DNA of 64,000 bases from Lachnospiraceae bacterium M18-1 (lineage in GTDB: Bacteria; Bacillota; Clostridia; Lachnospirales; Lachnospiraceae), in contig KE159609.1 in the NCBI GenBank assembly GCA_000403295.2, positions 1,066,767-1,130,766 on the forward strand, read 5' to 3'. Numbering within the stretch: position 1 is the stretch's first letter; each line of letters begins with the position of its first letter. Both the position numbers and the translations under genes were made by a program. Shown here in pieces: positions 63,887-64,000 of the stretch. The notes under the pieces were generated by a model, which worked only from the letters and a program-made list of their open reading frames with translations, did not search any database and was not told the DNA's origin.

Positions 63887-63904
63887 CAGAGAGCAGGGCA
63901 CCCC

Positions 63905-64000
63905 GTTATGGCCATCCGGCCGTTTCATAAGGTATACCCAAGGGCATCCCATTATGGCCATCCGGCCGTTTCATAAGGTATACCCAAGGGCATCCCATTA
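63905..64000. repeat. 46-bp tandem repeat running off the window
   Basis: The unit is about 46 bp: TTATGGCCATCCGGCCGTTT, then CATAAGGTATACCCAAGGGC and ATCCCA. GGCC(63910) recurs at 63956 and GGTATACC(63931) at 63977. Two copies are nearly complete and a third begins at the edge. Each unit has a short hairpin (TTATG...CATAA around GGCCATCCGGCC). GTATACCCAAGGGC is also found at 4631-4644 beside element A. There are no unique spacers, so it is not CRISPR. Confidence 0.75.

Noticed and set aside
63905..64000. CRISPR array at the right end
   Set aside because: The whole 46-bp unit repeats with no unique spacers, and no cas genes are near.

Overview
The window looks like chromosome of a Firmicute, most likely a Lachnospiraceae-type gut clostridium. 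It has HPr kinase, a long-form HPF, a DUF1846 protein, a ROK glucokinase, TypA, an F420-hydrogenase-beta-like protein in a polysaccharide locus, a DUF3343/desulfurase/YedF/dehydratase-activase operon, AGGAGG ribosome sites and moderate GC. No rRNA, tRNA, CRISPR array or complete insertion sequence was seen.

Left part (1-29.1 kb) is a surface-polysaccharide region. It opens with the 3' part of an AT-rich LTA-synthase-like gene (start lies before the window), a GT2 glycosyltransferase and an Rpn/PD-(D/E)XK nuclease. A structured repeat and a promoter/leader follow, then a long plus-strand operon (4966-17693) that I read as a Gram-positive Pel-type exopolysaccharide cluster. It encodes a pseudo-SDR fused to a PelD-like c-di-GMP receptor, PelE, a 753-aa membrane protein, a DUF2194 (PelA-deacetylase-like) protein, PelF, PelG, a DUF2304 protein, a GT4 and a DPM-type GT2. 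Next come a DUF4874/DUF4832 protein (minus), a GT2-pyruvyltransferase fusion, an F420-hydrogenase-beta-like Fe-S protein, an ABC exporter, three more GT2 enzymes and a second DUF4832 protein. Paralogous minus-strand GT2 genes lie near each edge of the region.

Middle part: 29.3-32.3 kb is a sulfur/selenium-type operon (DUF3343, class V aminotransferase/desulfurase, YedF-like TusA-DsrE, CoA-dehydratase activase). 32.4-37.8 kb (minus) holds a LytTR/GHKL two-component system and a MacB/FtsX-type ABC transporter. 38.4-45.5 kb is a three-gene surface operon: a 1835-aa secreted M60-type metallopeptidase carrying a dockerin-like segment, a membrane-anchored protein with a cohesin-like domain and FIVAR repeat, and a PAP2 phosphatase.

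Right part (45.6-64 kb) is housekeeping: pyrG, DUF1846, ftsH, uvrC, hprK, ROK kinase, a class A PBP, DAHP synthase, YigZ, long HPF, a PsiE-like membrane protein, typA and a two-OB SSB-like protein. The window ends inside a 46-bp tandem repeat.

A family of intergenic inverted repeats with GTTACTRTTCACA-like ends occurs at about 4.65, 27.6, 27.7, 30.75 and 37.9 kb. Two members fold as a Y (outer stem plus two inner hairpins) and lie just before the promoters of the pel-like and the peptidase operons.
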